A stretch of DNA of 19,469 bases from DASUBN01 sp964584665 (lineage in GTDB: Bacteria; Pseudomonadota; Gammaproteobacteria; Natronospirales; REEB76), in contig CAZPAO010000037.1 of NCBI GenBank assembly GCA_964584665.1, positions 1-19,469 on the forward strand, in the 5' to 3' direction. The notes under the pieces are model-generated. The model saw only the letters and a list, made by a program, of their open reading frames with translations, ran no database searches and was not told the DNA's origin. Within the stretch, counting starts at the first letter, position 1; each line of letters starts with the position of its first letter. A program made the position numbers and the translations under genes. This document shows, piece by piece, positions 12,878 through 19,469 of the stretch.

Positions 12878-14020
12878 TCAGGCCGAAGCAGTCCCGGCGC
12901 GGCCCATCCGCTTCAGCCAGCGGAAGTGCGAGGCCACCGCCCCGCCGAACGTGGGGTTGGCGGCATAGGGCACGCCGTATTCCTTGCAGGTGGCTTCCAC
13001 CACGCCGGCGATGGCGGGGTAGTTCACATGGCTCAAGGTCGGGAAGAGGTGATGCTCGATCTGGAAGTTGAGCCCACCCACCAGCCACGACACCAGCCGG
13101 TCCTCCCGCGCGAAATCCACTGTCGCGCCCACCTGGTGCACCGCCCAGGCTTCCGCCATGCGGCTGGTGCCCGGTTCCGGCGTGGGGAAACGCGCTTCCT
13201 CCACCGCGTGGGCGAGCTGGAAAACCACGCTCAGGACCACGCCCGTCACCGCCACGGTGATGGCGTAGAAGATCGCCACTTGCCAGAGGGGATGCAGCAG
13301 CAGCGGTAGCCCGAAGGCCAGCGTGAGGAACACGAGCTTGCCGCCCACGAACAGCGCCAGCTCCCAGCCACGGGGACGGGGGAAGGGATTCACGCCCATG
13401 CGCCCGGTGATCACGTCGCGGAAGTCGTCGTAGAAATGCCACTTCATGACCATCACGCCATAGAGCGGCCAGAGGTACCACTGCTGCCAGCGGTAGACGG
13501 CGCGGCGCGGCTGCTCCGGCGCGAGGCGGCCGAAGACGCCGAGTTCGATGTCCGTGTCGTGGCCGTGGACGTTCACGTACATGTGGTGGAACACCGCGTG
13601 CTTCCAGCGCCACACGTAGGAGCTGCCGCCCACCATGTCGAGCGTCATGGCCATGAGCTTGTTGACCCAGGGCCTGTCGGAGTAGGCGCGGTGGCCGCCA
13701 TCGTGCTGGATGTTGAAGCCGATCAGCGCGGTGGTGAAACCGAGCAGCAGCGCGAGGGGCAGGGCCTGCCACCAGGCCTGGGCCAGGCACACCAGCGCTA
13801 TATATGAGAGGGCGAAGGCCAGCAGCACCACCGCGGTCTTCAGGTACATCGCCGGGCGATCCCGTTCCTGGATGCCCTGCTCGCGGATGAAAGTCTCCAC
13901 GCGCCGCCGCAGCTCCTTCTGGAAGCCCTGGTCGGCTGCGAACTTGAGACGGCTGTCGCCGTCTGCGATGTGATCGATGTGGAGACCGGAGGTCTCTTTC
14001 GGGATGGCGACAGTTGCCAT
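12878..14020 (-). CDS. Membrane fatty acid desaturase (linoleoyl-CoA desaturase-like)
   Basis: This encodes 380 residues of the membrane fatty acid desaturase family, which uses a di-iron centre to insert a double bond into acyl chains. The three His boxes are intact: HDGGH at 106-110, HAVFHH at 141-146 and QIEHH at 320-324, where the Q-x-x-HH form is typical of front-end desaturases. Hydrophobic helices lie around 62-81, 84-102, 223-243 and 246-270. There is no cytochrome b5 domain, so electrons must come from a separate reductase or ferredoxin, as in bacterial 'linoleoyl-CoA desaturase' annotations. ATG 14020 has only a weak Shine-Dalgarno. It is divergent from GFA copy 3 with about 160 bases between. 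A large plus-one frame over the same region is a shadow. Confidence 0.92.
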   Translation of the reverse strand: MATVAIPKETSGLHIDHIADGDSRLKFAADQGFQKELRRRVETFIREQGIQERDRPAMYLKTAVVLLAFALSYIALVCLAQAWWQALPLALLLGFTTALIGFNIQHDGGHRAYSDRPWVNKLMAMTLDMVGGSSYVWRWKHAVFHHMYVNVHGHDTDIELGVFGRLAPEQPRRAVYRWQQWYLWPLYGVMVMKWHFYDDFRDVITGRMGVNPFPRPRGWELALFVGGKLVFLTLAFGLPLLLHPLWQVAIFYAITVAVTGVVLSVVFQLAHAVEEARFPTPEPGTSRMAEAWAVHQVGATVDFAREDRLVSWLVGGLNFQIEHHLFPTLSHVNYPAIAGVVEATCKEYGVPYAANPTFGGAVASHFRWLKRMGRAGTASA

Positions 14021-14165
14021 TTGGACACCACTGCTTTTTTGCGAAACCTTGAAGAGGAGGGGCCGGCGTCCCTGCTGCGAACGACCCCCATCCCCAGCAT
14101 ACGTGCAACCGGCGCCTGAAACCGCCCCGGGGCCCCTTAAATATCGCCGGCTTCACACTCATGGA

Positions 14166-14181
14166 TATACTTGTAGGCATG
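14166..14181 (+). promoter_or_regulatory. -10-like TATACT seven bases before ATG (leaderless candidate)
   Basis: TATACT at 14166-14171 is one mismatch from the consensus -10 and ends seven bases before the ATG at 14179, the same geometry as TATATT at 11774 before the GNAT gene. The only GG-containing stretch, TAGG, is two bases from the ATG, too close to act as a Shine-Dalgarno. Confidence 0.45.
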
Positions 14182-14604
14182 CACAAGCTGGAAGGCGGCT
14201 GCCACTGCGGGAACATCCATATGGATGTGGCGCTGCCCCGCGCGCCGGGGGAGTATCGCCCGCGGGCCTGCGACTGCGATTTCTGCACCAAGCATGCGGC
14301 GGCCTACCTCTCCGATCCGCAAGGCAGCTTCTCCATCCATATAGGAGATGCGGCTAAGGCCGCCCGCTATCGCCAGGGCAGCGGCCAGGCCGAGTTCCTC
14401 ATCTGCACCGCCTGCGGCACGCTGATCGGCGTGAGCTTCGCGGAGGGCGGGCACCTCTATGGCGCAGCCAACGCCCACGCCTTCGAGGGCGGCAAGCCCT
14501 TCGGCGCGGAGCAGCCCGTCTCACCCAGGACCCTGTCCGCCGGCGAGAAGGCCAAGCGCTGGCAGGACGTGTGGTTTCCGGATGTGCGCATCACGGGTCT
14601 CTGA
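14179..14604 (+). CDS. GFA-family zinc protein, copy 3
   Basis: This encodes 141 residues of the GFA family but of a different subgroup from the two genes near the window start. Zinc ligands: CHCG at 8-11, CDCDFC at 31-36, CTAC at 76-79. The central block FLICTACGTLIGVSF replaces the FHRC...CGCVTHW of the other copies. An ATG at 14161 is also in frame, but the residues before 14179 contain the -10-like box and do not resemble the family, so 14179 is preferred. It is divergent from the desaturase and 20 bases ahead of the DUF1801 gene, with which it may form an operon. Function unknown beyond zinc binding. Confidence 0.87.
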   Translation: MHKLEGGCHCGNIHMDVALPRAPGEYRPRACDCDFCTKHAAAYLSDPQGSFSIHIGDAAKAARYRQGSGQAEFLICTACGTLIGVSFAEGGHLYGAANAHAFEGGKPFGAEQPVSPRTLSAGEKAKRWQDVWFPDVRITGL

Positions 14605-14624
14605 CGGGACCGAAGGAAGCGGCC

Positions 14625-15044
14625 ATGGCTGAGAACAAGACCAAGGAGACGAAGAGCAGCGTAAGCGCCTTCTTCGCCCGCATCAAGGATCCGGTGCAGC
14701 GGAAGGACAGCAAGGCTCTTGCCAGGCTGATGAAGGAAGTGACGAAGCTCCCGCCCAGGATGTGGGGTACGGCCATCGTCGGCTTCGGCAGCGTCCACTA
14801 CAAATACGAGAGCGGCCGCGAAGGCGACACGCCGCTGCTGGGTTTCTCGCCGCGCAAGGGCACGCTGGTGATCTACGGCACGGGCAAGGCCTGGGACGCC
14901 ACGCTCCTGAAGCGGCTCGGCAAGCACGACACCGGCAAGGGCTGCCTCTATATAAGGAGGCTGGAGGACGTGCATCAGCCCGCCCTGAAGAAGCTGCTGC
15001 AGACCGCGGTGAGGCTGAGCAAGGCATCCCGCAAGGCCGTTTGA
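14625..15044 (+). CDS. DUF1801 domain protein
   Basis: This encodes 139 residues. The DUF1801 (YdhG-like) pattern is clear in LPPRMWGTAIVGFGSVHYKY, then PLLGFSPRKGTLVIYG, LLKRLGKHDTGKGCLYIRRL and LKKLLQTAV. Members have a small alpha/beta fold related to frataxin-like proteins; one Bacillus member was proposed as an iron chaperone, but that is not evidence here. ATG 14625 has AAGGAAG seven bases upstream; the frame extends to 14571 inside the preceding gene, without a ribosome site. Same direction as GFA copy 3, with 20 bases between them, so co-transcription is likely. Confidence 0.83.
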   Translation: MAENKTKETKSSVSAFFARIKDPVQRKDSKALARLMKEVTKLPPRMWGTAIVGFGSVHYKYESGREGDTPLLGFSPRKGTLVIYGTGKAWDATLLKRLGKHDTGKGCLYIRRLEDVHQPALKKLLQTAVRLSKASRKAV

Positions 15045-15101
15045 CCCGTATTGGAGTAGTCTCTAAGGCGCGGCTGCCTGCCGCGTGGGGGAGGGGACGG
15101 C

Positions 15102-16196
15102 ATGAAGCGCTTGGCACCGGTCCTGTTGCTCGCTGGGTTCGCTTTCCTCCCGCTCGCGCGGGCCGACGACGACAGCAGCACCCCCGCCCCCACGGGCGAG
15201 GACTACCTCTCGCAATGCAGCGACGACACCGATGCGGACGACTACGCTTCCGCCATCGCTTCCTGCACCGATGCCTTGAAGGCAGGCGGCCTGGATGCGG
15301 AAGAGACCTTCATGGCCTATCTCTACCGCGGCATGGCCCACCATCAGCAGGGGGAGAACGAAGCCGCCATCGCCGACATCACCGAATGCTTCACCGCGGC
15401 CCCGGACCACAAGGACACCGATTTCGCCCACTTCGAGCGGGGCGCCGCCTATATCGCCGACAAGCAATACGCCAAGGCGGTGGCGGACTTCGATGCGGCG
15501 GTACAGCTGAAGCCCGGCGAATCCCACTACTACTCCATGCGCGGGTCCGCCTATTTCGACATGGGGAAGAACCCGGAGGCCATCGCGGACCAGTCCAAGG
15601 CCATCGAACTGGACCCCAAGTCGTCGGACGCTTACAGCGAGCGGGCGGTCGCCTATCTCCTGCACGATGATTACGCCGCCGCGGTGGGCGATGCCGCCGA
15701 AGTGTTGCAGCTCTCGCCGGACGACACGGCGGCCCGCACCGTGATGGGCGAGGGCTATTACTTCCAGGGGCAGTACGCCAAGGCCCTGGAGCAGTTCGAT
15801 GCGGGCCTGGCCAAGTTCCCCGCCGATGACTACGCCATGGTCTGGCGTTTCCTGGCCTCCCAGCGCGCGGGGCAGGACCGCAGCAAGCAACTCGCCACCC
15901 AGCTGGACGCCATGAAGGAACGGGGTTGGACCTATCTCCTGGGTCAGCTCTATATAGGAAAGGCCAGCAAGGACATGGTGCTGGGCGCCGCCATGACCGC
16001 CACCTCCGATCCGGAGGTGCAGAAGCAGGTGCTCTGCCAGGCCAAATCCTTCCTCGGCGCCTACTACCAGAATGCCGGCCAGGCCGGCACCGCGGCGCCG
16101 TTGCTGAAGGAAGCGCTCAAGCTCTGCGAGAAGAACTCCATAGGGCGTGTCCTCGCGCAGTACAGCCTGGCGCCCCTCAAGAAACCGAAGGGGTAG
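15102..16196 (+). CDS. Exported TPR-repeat protein
   Basis: This encodes 364 residues. A signal peptide (to about A21, ARA) precedes a series of about six tetratricopeptide repeats (about 30-260), for example YLYRGMAHHQQGENEAAIAD, RGAAYIADKQYAKAVADFD and YSMRGSAYFDMGKNPEAIAD. A C-terminal helical segment with Cys pairs (VLCQAKSFLGAYYQNAGQAG and LKLCEKN) is a cap seen in other exported TPR proteins. TPRs mediate protein contacts, here presumably in the periplasm; a specific partner is not evident. GGAGGGG lies nine bases before the ATG. Downstream is a perfect inverted repeat and then the promoter region of the large secreted protein. Confidence 0.85.
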   Translation: MKRLAPVLLLAGFAFLPLARADDDSSTPAPTGEDYLSQCSDDTDADDYASAIASCTDALKAGGLDAEETFMAYLYRGMAHHQQGENEAAIADITECFTAAPDHKDTDFAHFERGAAYIADKQYAKAVADFDAAVQLKPGESHYYSMRGSAYFDMGKNPEAIADQSKAIELDPKSSDAYSERAVAYLLHDDYAAAVGDAAEVLQLSPDDTAARTVMGEGYYFQGQYAKALEQFDAGLAKFPADDYAMVWRFLASQRAGQDRSKQLATQLDAMKERGWTYLLGQLYIGKASKDMVLGAAMTATSDPEVQKQVLCQAKSFLGAYYQNAGQAGTAAPLLKEALKLCEKNSIGRVLAQYSLAPLKKPKG

Positions 16197-16557
16197 CAGC
16201 GCGGCTACCAGTCCAATGTCACGAGAAAAAGATTTTCTCGTCACGGGGAATTAGCAGGTCTTCGATCCGGTTTTTATAAACCCCTCATGCATCTCCGCGT
16301 CTGATTTACCGCGGATTCCTTCTGAATTTGTCTAAATCTTGGTCACTTGGGAATTCATGCCGACGCGATCCGGTATGACCCCGGTGCGTCCGGATTCTCC
16401 AGACAAAGATCATCCATGCTCGCGCGCGACCACGCAGGAATAATCGCGCGTCCAGACAGTCCTGATATTCGGGATTTCGCTCACGCGTTGATCGCACCGG
16501 GGTGGGTGCCGCTGAAATCCGCAAATCAGATCGACAACCCAATAACGGTGGTGACGT
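16197..16557 (+). promoter_or_regulatory. Regulatory region and long leader of the secreted protein
   Basis: No gene is visible in this roughly 360-base stretch. It holds a perfect inverted repeat (16221-16241), a promoter-like pair TTAGCA (16251-16256) and TATAAA (16275-16280) with an 18-base spacer, and then about 270 bases before the ATG at 16558. In that leader, TCCGCG...CGCGGA (about 16292-16313) and a 7-bp stem CGCGCGA (16423-16429) / TCGCGCG (16444-16450) could form hairpins. I recognise no known riboswitch. If the promoter is right, the mRNA has an unusually long 5' leader. Confidence 0.45.
16221..16241. promoter_or_regulatory. Perfect inverted repeat next to a -35-like box
   Basis: ACGAGAAAA (16221-16229) and TTTTCTCGT (16233-16241) are exact complements around AGA; two further pairs (GT and AC) follow after one mismatch. 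It begins 25 bases after the TPR stop and ends nine bases before TTAGCA. It might be an operator for the downstream gene or a terminator hairpin for the upstream one; the absence of a T-tract after the stem favours the operator. Confidence 0.45.
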
Positions 16558-19065
16558 ATGTCCAGGAAGAGTTCGCTTTCCATCAAGATGCTCAACGCGG
16601 CGGTGATAGCTGCGCTGCTCGGCTCCACATCGGCCATGGCGGCCGTCCCCGCCACGGGCGACAAGGTCGGCGGCCTGATCACGGTCAAGACCGGCGCGGC
16701 CTTCCCCTCCATCGCCTCGGACGCCGCGGGCGACAGCGCGGTGGTATGGGATGTCGCCGGCGGCAAGATCGTCGTCCAGCGCTTTGACGCGGACGGCAAG
16801 CTCTTGGGCGCCCGCTTCCAGGCGAACACCAACGTCACCGGCAACAATGTAGGCTCCAAGATCGCGATGGATGCCGCCGGCGACTTCGTGGTGGTGTGGA
16901 CGGGCGACCGCGGAACCGCCACCTCCAACGTCTTCGCGCAACTCTTCGACAAGAACGGCAACAAGGTCGGCACCGAATTCCAGGTGAACCAGACCGCAGG
17001 TACCGCGTTCCCGAGTTCCACCGAGCACTTCCCGGTCTCCGTGGCCATGGATGCCGCCGGTAATTTCGTGGTGACCTGGACCGACACTTCCGGCGCGGAC
17101 GGTGACAGCGAAGGCATCTTCGCCCAGCGTTTCGACGCCACCGCCAAGGCCCTGACCGACGCCGACATCGCGGTGAACGTCACCACGGCTGGCCGCCAGG
17201 TGAGCCCCGCCATCGCCATGTCGCCGAACGGCGCCTATGTGATCGCCTGGACCGGCGTGGATGCCGGCGACAGCGTCACGCCCGACGCGGGCATCTTCGC
17301 GCAGACCTACAACGCCACCGGCGCGGTGGCCCAGGCCGAGTTCGCCGTGAACACCGATACCACGGGACCGGAGACCCTGCCGGCCGCCGGCATGGATCTC
17401 ACCGGCGAATTCGTGATCGCCTGGTCCAGCCAGGCCGCCACTGCCAATGGCATCGACATCCACGCCCAGCGATTCGACGCAGCGGCCGCGCCTGTTGGCG
17501 GCGAGTTCCTGGTCAACGCCACGGCTCTCGGCAGCCAGACTGACGGCACCCAGGGTAGCCAGTCCGACGCCACCGTGGCGATGGATGTGAACGGCAATTT
17601 CGTGATCTCCTGGGACAGCCAGCTGGATGACACCGGTGCCCTCGGCGACTACGCCAACTTCTACGGTGCCGACGGCTCGCTCGAGAGCGGAACCAAGCTC
17701 GAGGGCCTCGCTGACACAGGTTTGAGCCCGGCAGCCGCGATGGACGCGGGTGGCGACTCCTTCGTCTCAGCGACCATCACCACCGACGCCGTGAGCGGCC
17801 TCTTCGGCCAGCGCTTCGCGGGTTTCAACCCCCTCGACCTGAGCGCCGCGCTCGACACCACGACCCTTGACACCGTGAAGCCCGGCGATGCGATCACGCT
17901 GACCGCGAGCATCACCAACAACGCTACAGCGGACACGCTCACCGGCATCCCCGCCATCGACGCCGCGCTCAGCACCGCCACCACGATCCAGGCGGCCCTG
18001 ACCTTGCCGGCGGGCACCACCGTGAGCAGCACCTCCGGCACCAGCTGGACCTGCCCGGCGACCCCGACCGCGGATGTGCTCACCTGCAGCTTCGCGGGTG
18101 GTTTGGCGGCCGGCGTGGTCTCCTCCGACCTCACCGTCAACCTGGTGGCTTCCGGTACCGGCGGCGTGAACTCGTTCACGCATGACGCTTCGGGCCTGCA
18201 GCCCGACGCCAGCGCCGGCAACAATGAAGCCTCCGTGGGCGTGACCGTGGATAATCCGCCGGTGGCCACCGATGGGGTGCTCACTGTCGATCAGGACAGC
18301 AACGATGACGCCGGCACCTTGGCGGCCACCGATGCCGACGGCGACTCCCTGACCTTCAGCAAGGTCTCGGACCCCGCCAATGGCACCGTGACCGTGAATG
18401 AGGACGGCAGCTTCACCTACACCCCGGCGGCAGCCTTCACGGGTACCGACAGCTTCACCTTCAAGGCGAACGATGGCACCCTGGACTCCAACACCGCCAC
18501 GGTGAGCATCACGGTCAGCAAAGTGAACCGCGCCCCAGTGGCGGTCGCGAAGACGTTTGCGGTGGATCGCGACACCGCCAAGAACGGCAACGTGAAGGCC
18601 ACTGACGCCGACGGCGATACCCTGACCTTCAGCCAGGTCACGGCTCCCGCCCACGGCAAGGTGACCATCAACGCCAATGGCAGCTTCAACTACAAACCTG
18701 CCAAGGGCTTCTCGGGCCATGACAGCTTCACCTTCAAAGCCAATGATGGCACCGTGGATTCCGCCGCCGCCACGGTCTCGGTGACGGTGACCGAGCACGC
18801 CCCGGTGGGTGTGGCCCAGTCCTTCAACGTGACCCACAACACCACCCACAAGGGCACGCTCAAGGCGACCGACACCGATAGCGGCGACACCCTGACCTTC
18901 AGCAAGTCCACCTCGCCGAAGCACGGGACTGTGGTGGTAGCGCCGAACACGGGTGCGTTCACCTACACGCCGACCAAAAACTTCAAAGGCAAGGACAGCT
19001 TCGTCTTCAAGGTGAGCGATGGAGCGAAATCCGGTACTGCGACTGTCACTATCACGGTGAAATGA
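16558..19065 (+). CDS. Large secreted protein: seven propeller-like repeats, DUF11-like and three cadherin-like domains
   Basis: This encodes 835 residues. A signal peptide (to about A28, AMA) is followed by seven units of about 55 residues (about 40-425), each with a version of A-M-D-x-x-G-x-F-V-[VI]-x-W and F-A-Q-R-F-D, the layout expected of a seven-bladed beta-propeller. A DUF11-like Ig domain follows (about 427-562, with ITLTASITNNAT and WTCPA...TCSF). Three tandem cadherin-like or Big_9-type domains (about 565-658, 659-751, 752-835) repeat ATDADGD, LTFSK, GSFTYTPA and DSFTFKANDGT. The Asp-rich loops (D-x-D-G-D) are likely calcium sites. It ends with the last domain, with no sortase or PEP-CTERM anchor. 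Secretion route and ligand are unknown; adhesion or matrix binding is inferred. Confidence 0.85.
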   Translation: MSRKSSLSIKMLNAAVIAALLGSTSAMAAVPATGDKVGGLITVKTGAAFPSIASDAAGDSAVVWDVAGGKIVVQRFDADGKLLGARFQANTNVTGNNVGSKIAMDAAGDFVVVWTGDRGTATSNVFAQLFDKNGNKVGTEFQVNQTAGTAFPSSTEHFPVSVAMDAAGNFVVTWTDTSGADGDSEGIFAQRFDATAKALTDADIAVNVTTAGRQVSPAIAMSPNGAYVIAWTGVDAGDSVTPDAGIFAQTYNATGAVAQAEFAVNTDTTGPETLPAAGMDLTGEFVIAWSSQAATANGIDIHAQRFDAAAAPVGGEFLVNATALGSQTDGTQGSQSDATVAMDVNGNFVISWDSQLDDTGALGDYANFYGADGSLESGTKLEGLADTGLSPAAAMDAGGDSFVSATITTDAVSGLFGQRFAGFNPLDLSAALDTTTLDTVKPGDAITLTASITNNATADTLTGIPAIDAALSTATTIQAALTLPAGTTVSSTSGTSWTCPATPTADVLTCSFAGGLAAGVVSSDLTVNLVASGTGGVNSFTHDASGLQPDASAGNNEASVGVTVDNPPVATDGVLTVDQDSNDDAGTLAATDADGDSLTFSKVSDPANGTVTVNEDGSFTYTPAAAFTGTDSFTFKANDGTLDSNTATVSITVSKVNRAPVAVAKTFAVDRDTAKNGNVKATDADGDTLTFSQVTAPAHGKVTINANGSFNYKPAKGFSGHDSFTFKANDGTVDSAAATVSVTVTEHAPVGVAQSFNVTHNTTHKGTLKATDTDSGDTLTFSKSTSPKHGTVVVAPNTGAFTYTPTKNFKGKDSFVFKVSDGAKSGTATVTITVK

Positions 19066-19090
19066 GCCTTATAGAAAGATCTTGATCGCA

Positions 19091-19132
19091 GCCTTGGCGG
19101 GGGCCTGAAAACCCCCGCCAAGGCATCGTTTT
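19091..19132 (+). terminator. Strong intrinsic terminator after the secreted protein
   Basis: A perfect 13-bp stem, GCCTTGGCGGGGG (19091-19103) and CCCCCGCCAAGGC (19112-19124), has an eight-base loop and is followed by ATCGTTTT. It lies about 25 bases after the stop of the 835-residue protein and separates it from the TpsA-like gene. Confidence 0.85.
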
Positions 19133-19166
19133 AAGCAGCTCTGCGTACGCCGCACTCTCCCGTCTT

Positions 19167-19179
19167 ATTTGGACCAAAT
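19167..19179. promoter_or_regulatory. Small palindrome upstream of the TpsA-like gene
   Basis: ATTTGG-A-CCAAAT is a perfect six-plus-six inverted repeat in the roughly 200-base region between the terminator and the exoprotein start. It could be an operator; nothing else in the region is recognisable, and I do not find a convincing promoter. Confidence 0.25.
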
Positions 19180-19329
19180 CCTTCTCTCGTTACTCCTGCC
19201 CGACGCCGACGTGGCTCGCACCGTAACCACCGGAGCGCCAAGCGCCAGCCCTGTTCGATACTTCTGCCCAAGCCCCCTATCCCCGGGTTAGACTATTTGT
19301 CATAAGTCATCCGGGGATGGGGATCTGTC

Positions 19330-19469
19330 ATGTCGAATCAGCGCCTGCACGCCACGCAACTCAATACTCTCTTGCGCGCGCTCCTGAAGCGCGGTGGCCA
19401 CCTGGGTCTCGGCCTCGGAGCCTTCACGCCCATGTTGGCCATGGCCAACCCGAGCGGGGGGCAAGTGGT
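19330..19469 (+). CDS. N-terminus of a filamentous-haemagglutinin-type (TpsA) exoprotein (partial)
   Basis: The ATG at 19330 opens a frame of 46 codons that runs off the window. The start MSNQRLHATQLNTLLRALLK is basic and unusually long before the hydrophobic GLGLGAFTPMLAMA, as in the extended signal peptides of large exoproteins. It is followed at once by NPSGGQVV, the typical beginning of the TPS (haemagglutination activity) domain, which starts N-P-x-G-G-x-V-V. Proteins of this kind are exported by a TpsB/FhaC outer-membrane partner through two-partner secretion and act as adhesins or toxins. A purine-rich GATGGGGAT lies upstream. No TpsB gene is in the window. The short length makes the call moderate. 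Confidence 0.62.
   Translation, partial: MSNQRLHATQLNTLLRALLKRGGHLGLGLGAFTPMLAMANPSGGQV

Noticed and set aside
12846..14291. 481-codon minus-strand frame longer than the desaturase
   Set aside because: It overlaps the desaturase out of frame and is Arg/Pro/Gly-rich, as expected of a shadow in GC-rich DNA; the desaturase has all three His boxes.
14337..15961. Recurring TATATAGGA-like strings inside coding regions (near 14340, 14950, 15952)
   Set aside because: They fit ordinary Tyr-Ile-Gly/Arg codons and show no regular spacing, so I do not regard them as signals.
16287..16557. c-di-GMP or other known riboswitch in the long leader
   Set aside because: I could not find the conserved core of any riboswitch class I know; it is left as an unassigned leader.
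17767..18924. 385-codon minus-strand frame opposite the cadherin-like domains
   Set aside because: Its apparent repeats only mirror the tandem domains on the plus strand.

Overview
The window looks like chromosomal DNA of a GC-rich Gram-negative bacterium. A gammaproteobacterium of the Xanthomonadales type is my best guess, from the DUF6869, DUF4124, 'translational machinery protein' and two-partner-secretion families, but no rRNA or other marker fixes this. Most genes are short, independently transcribed accessory genes; several encode exported or inner-membrane proteins. I see no tRNA, rRNA, CRISPR array, transposase or integrase.

Layout. Positions 1-164 hold the 3' end of a TPR-protein gene, followed by a tetraloop hairpin. 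From about 190 to 5,400 lies an unusual patchwork: two GFA-family genes (277-639 and 2942-3301, both minus), a broken third GFA copy (about 2258-2359), a fragment of an MFS transporter (about 708-833), two membrane-protein genes (879-1727, 2421-2912), a DUF6869 gene (1768-2208), an exported lipocalin-like protein (3478-4254, minus), another membrane protein (4381-4902), a DUF4124 protein (4957-5337) and a TIMP/NTR-like exported protein (5375-6103). From R1 (688) to R9 (5345) almost every gap between these units carries a copy, exact or decayed, of one direct repeat with core GACAGACCACGATTTC, always in the same orientation. Positions 640-2920 are also visibly AT-richer than the rest.

From 6.2 to 16.2 kb the DNA is ordinary and GC-rich: a RibD/DHFR-like reductase, a tiny DUF3309 membrane protein, a TfoX-N protein paired with an exported protein, a glutathione S-transferase, a large Ala/Pro/Val-linker exported protein, a two-TM protein, a YCII protein divergent from a GNAT acetyltransferase, an eRF1-like protein, a fatty acid desaturase divergent from a third intact GFA protein, a DUF1801 protein and an exported TPR protein. 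Two of the plus-strand genes (GNAT at 11787, GFA at 14179) lack a Shine-Dalgarno and have a -10-like hexamer ending exactly 7 nt before ATG, suggesting leaderless mRNAs.

From 16.2 to 19.5 kb is a surface/secretion region: an inverted repeat and promoter-like sequence with a roughly 270-nt leader, an 835-residue secreted protein (seven propeller-like repeats, a DUF11-like domain and three cadherin-like domains), a strong intrinsic terminator, and the first codons of a filamentous-haemagglutinin-type (TpsA) exoprotein running off the window end.

The most interesting unexplained structure is the repeat-punctuated patchwork at 0.6-5.4 kb, where the repeat borders both intact single-gene units and gene fragments.
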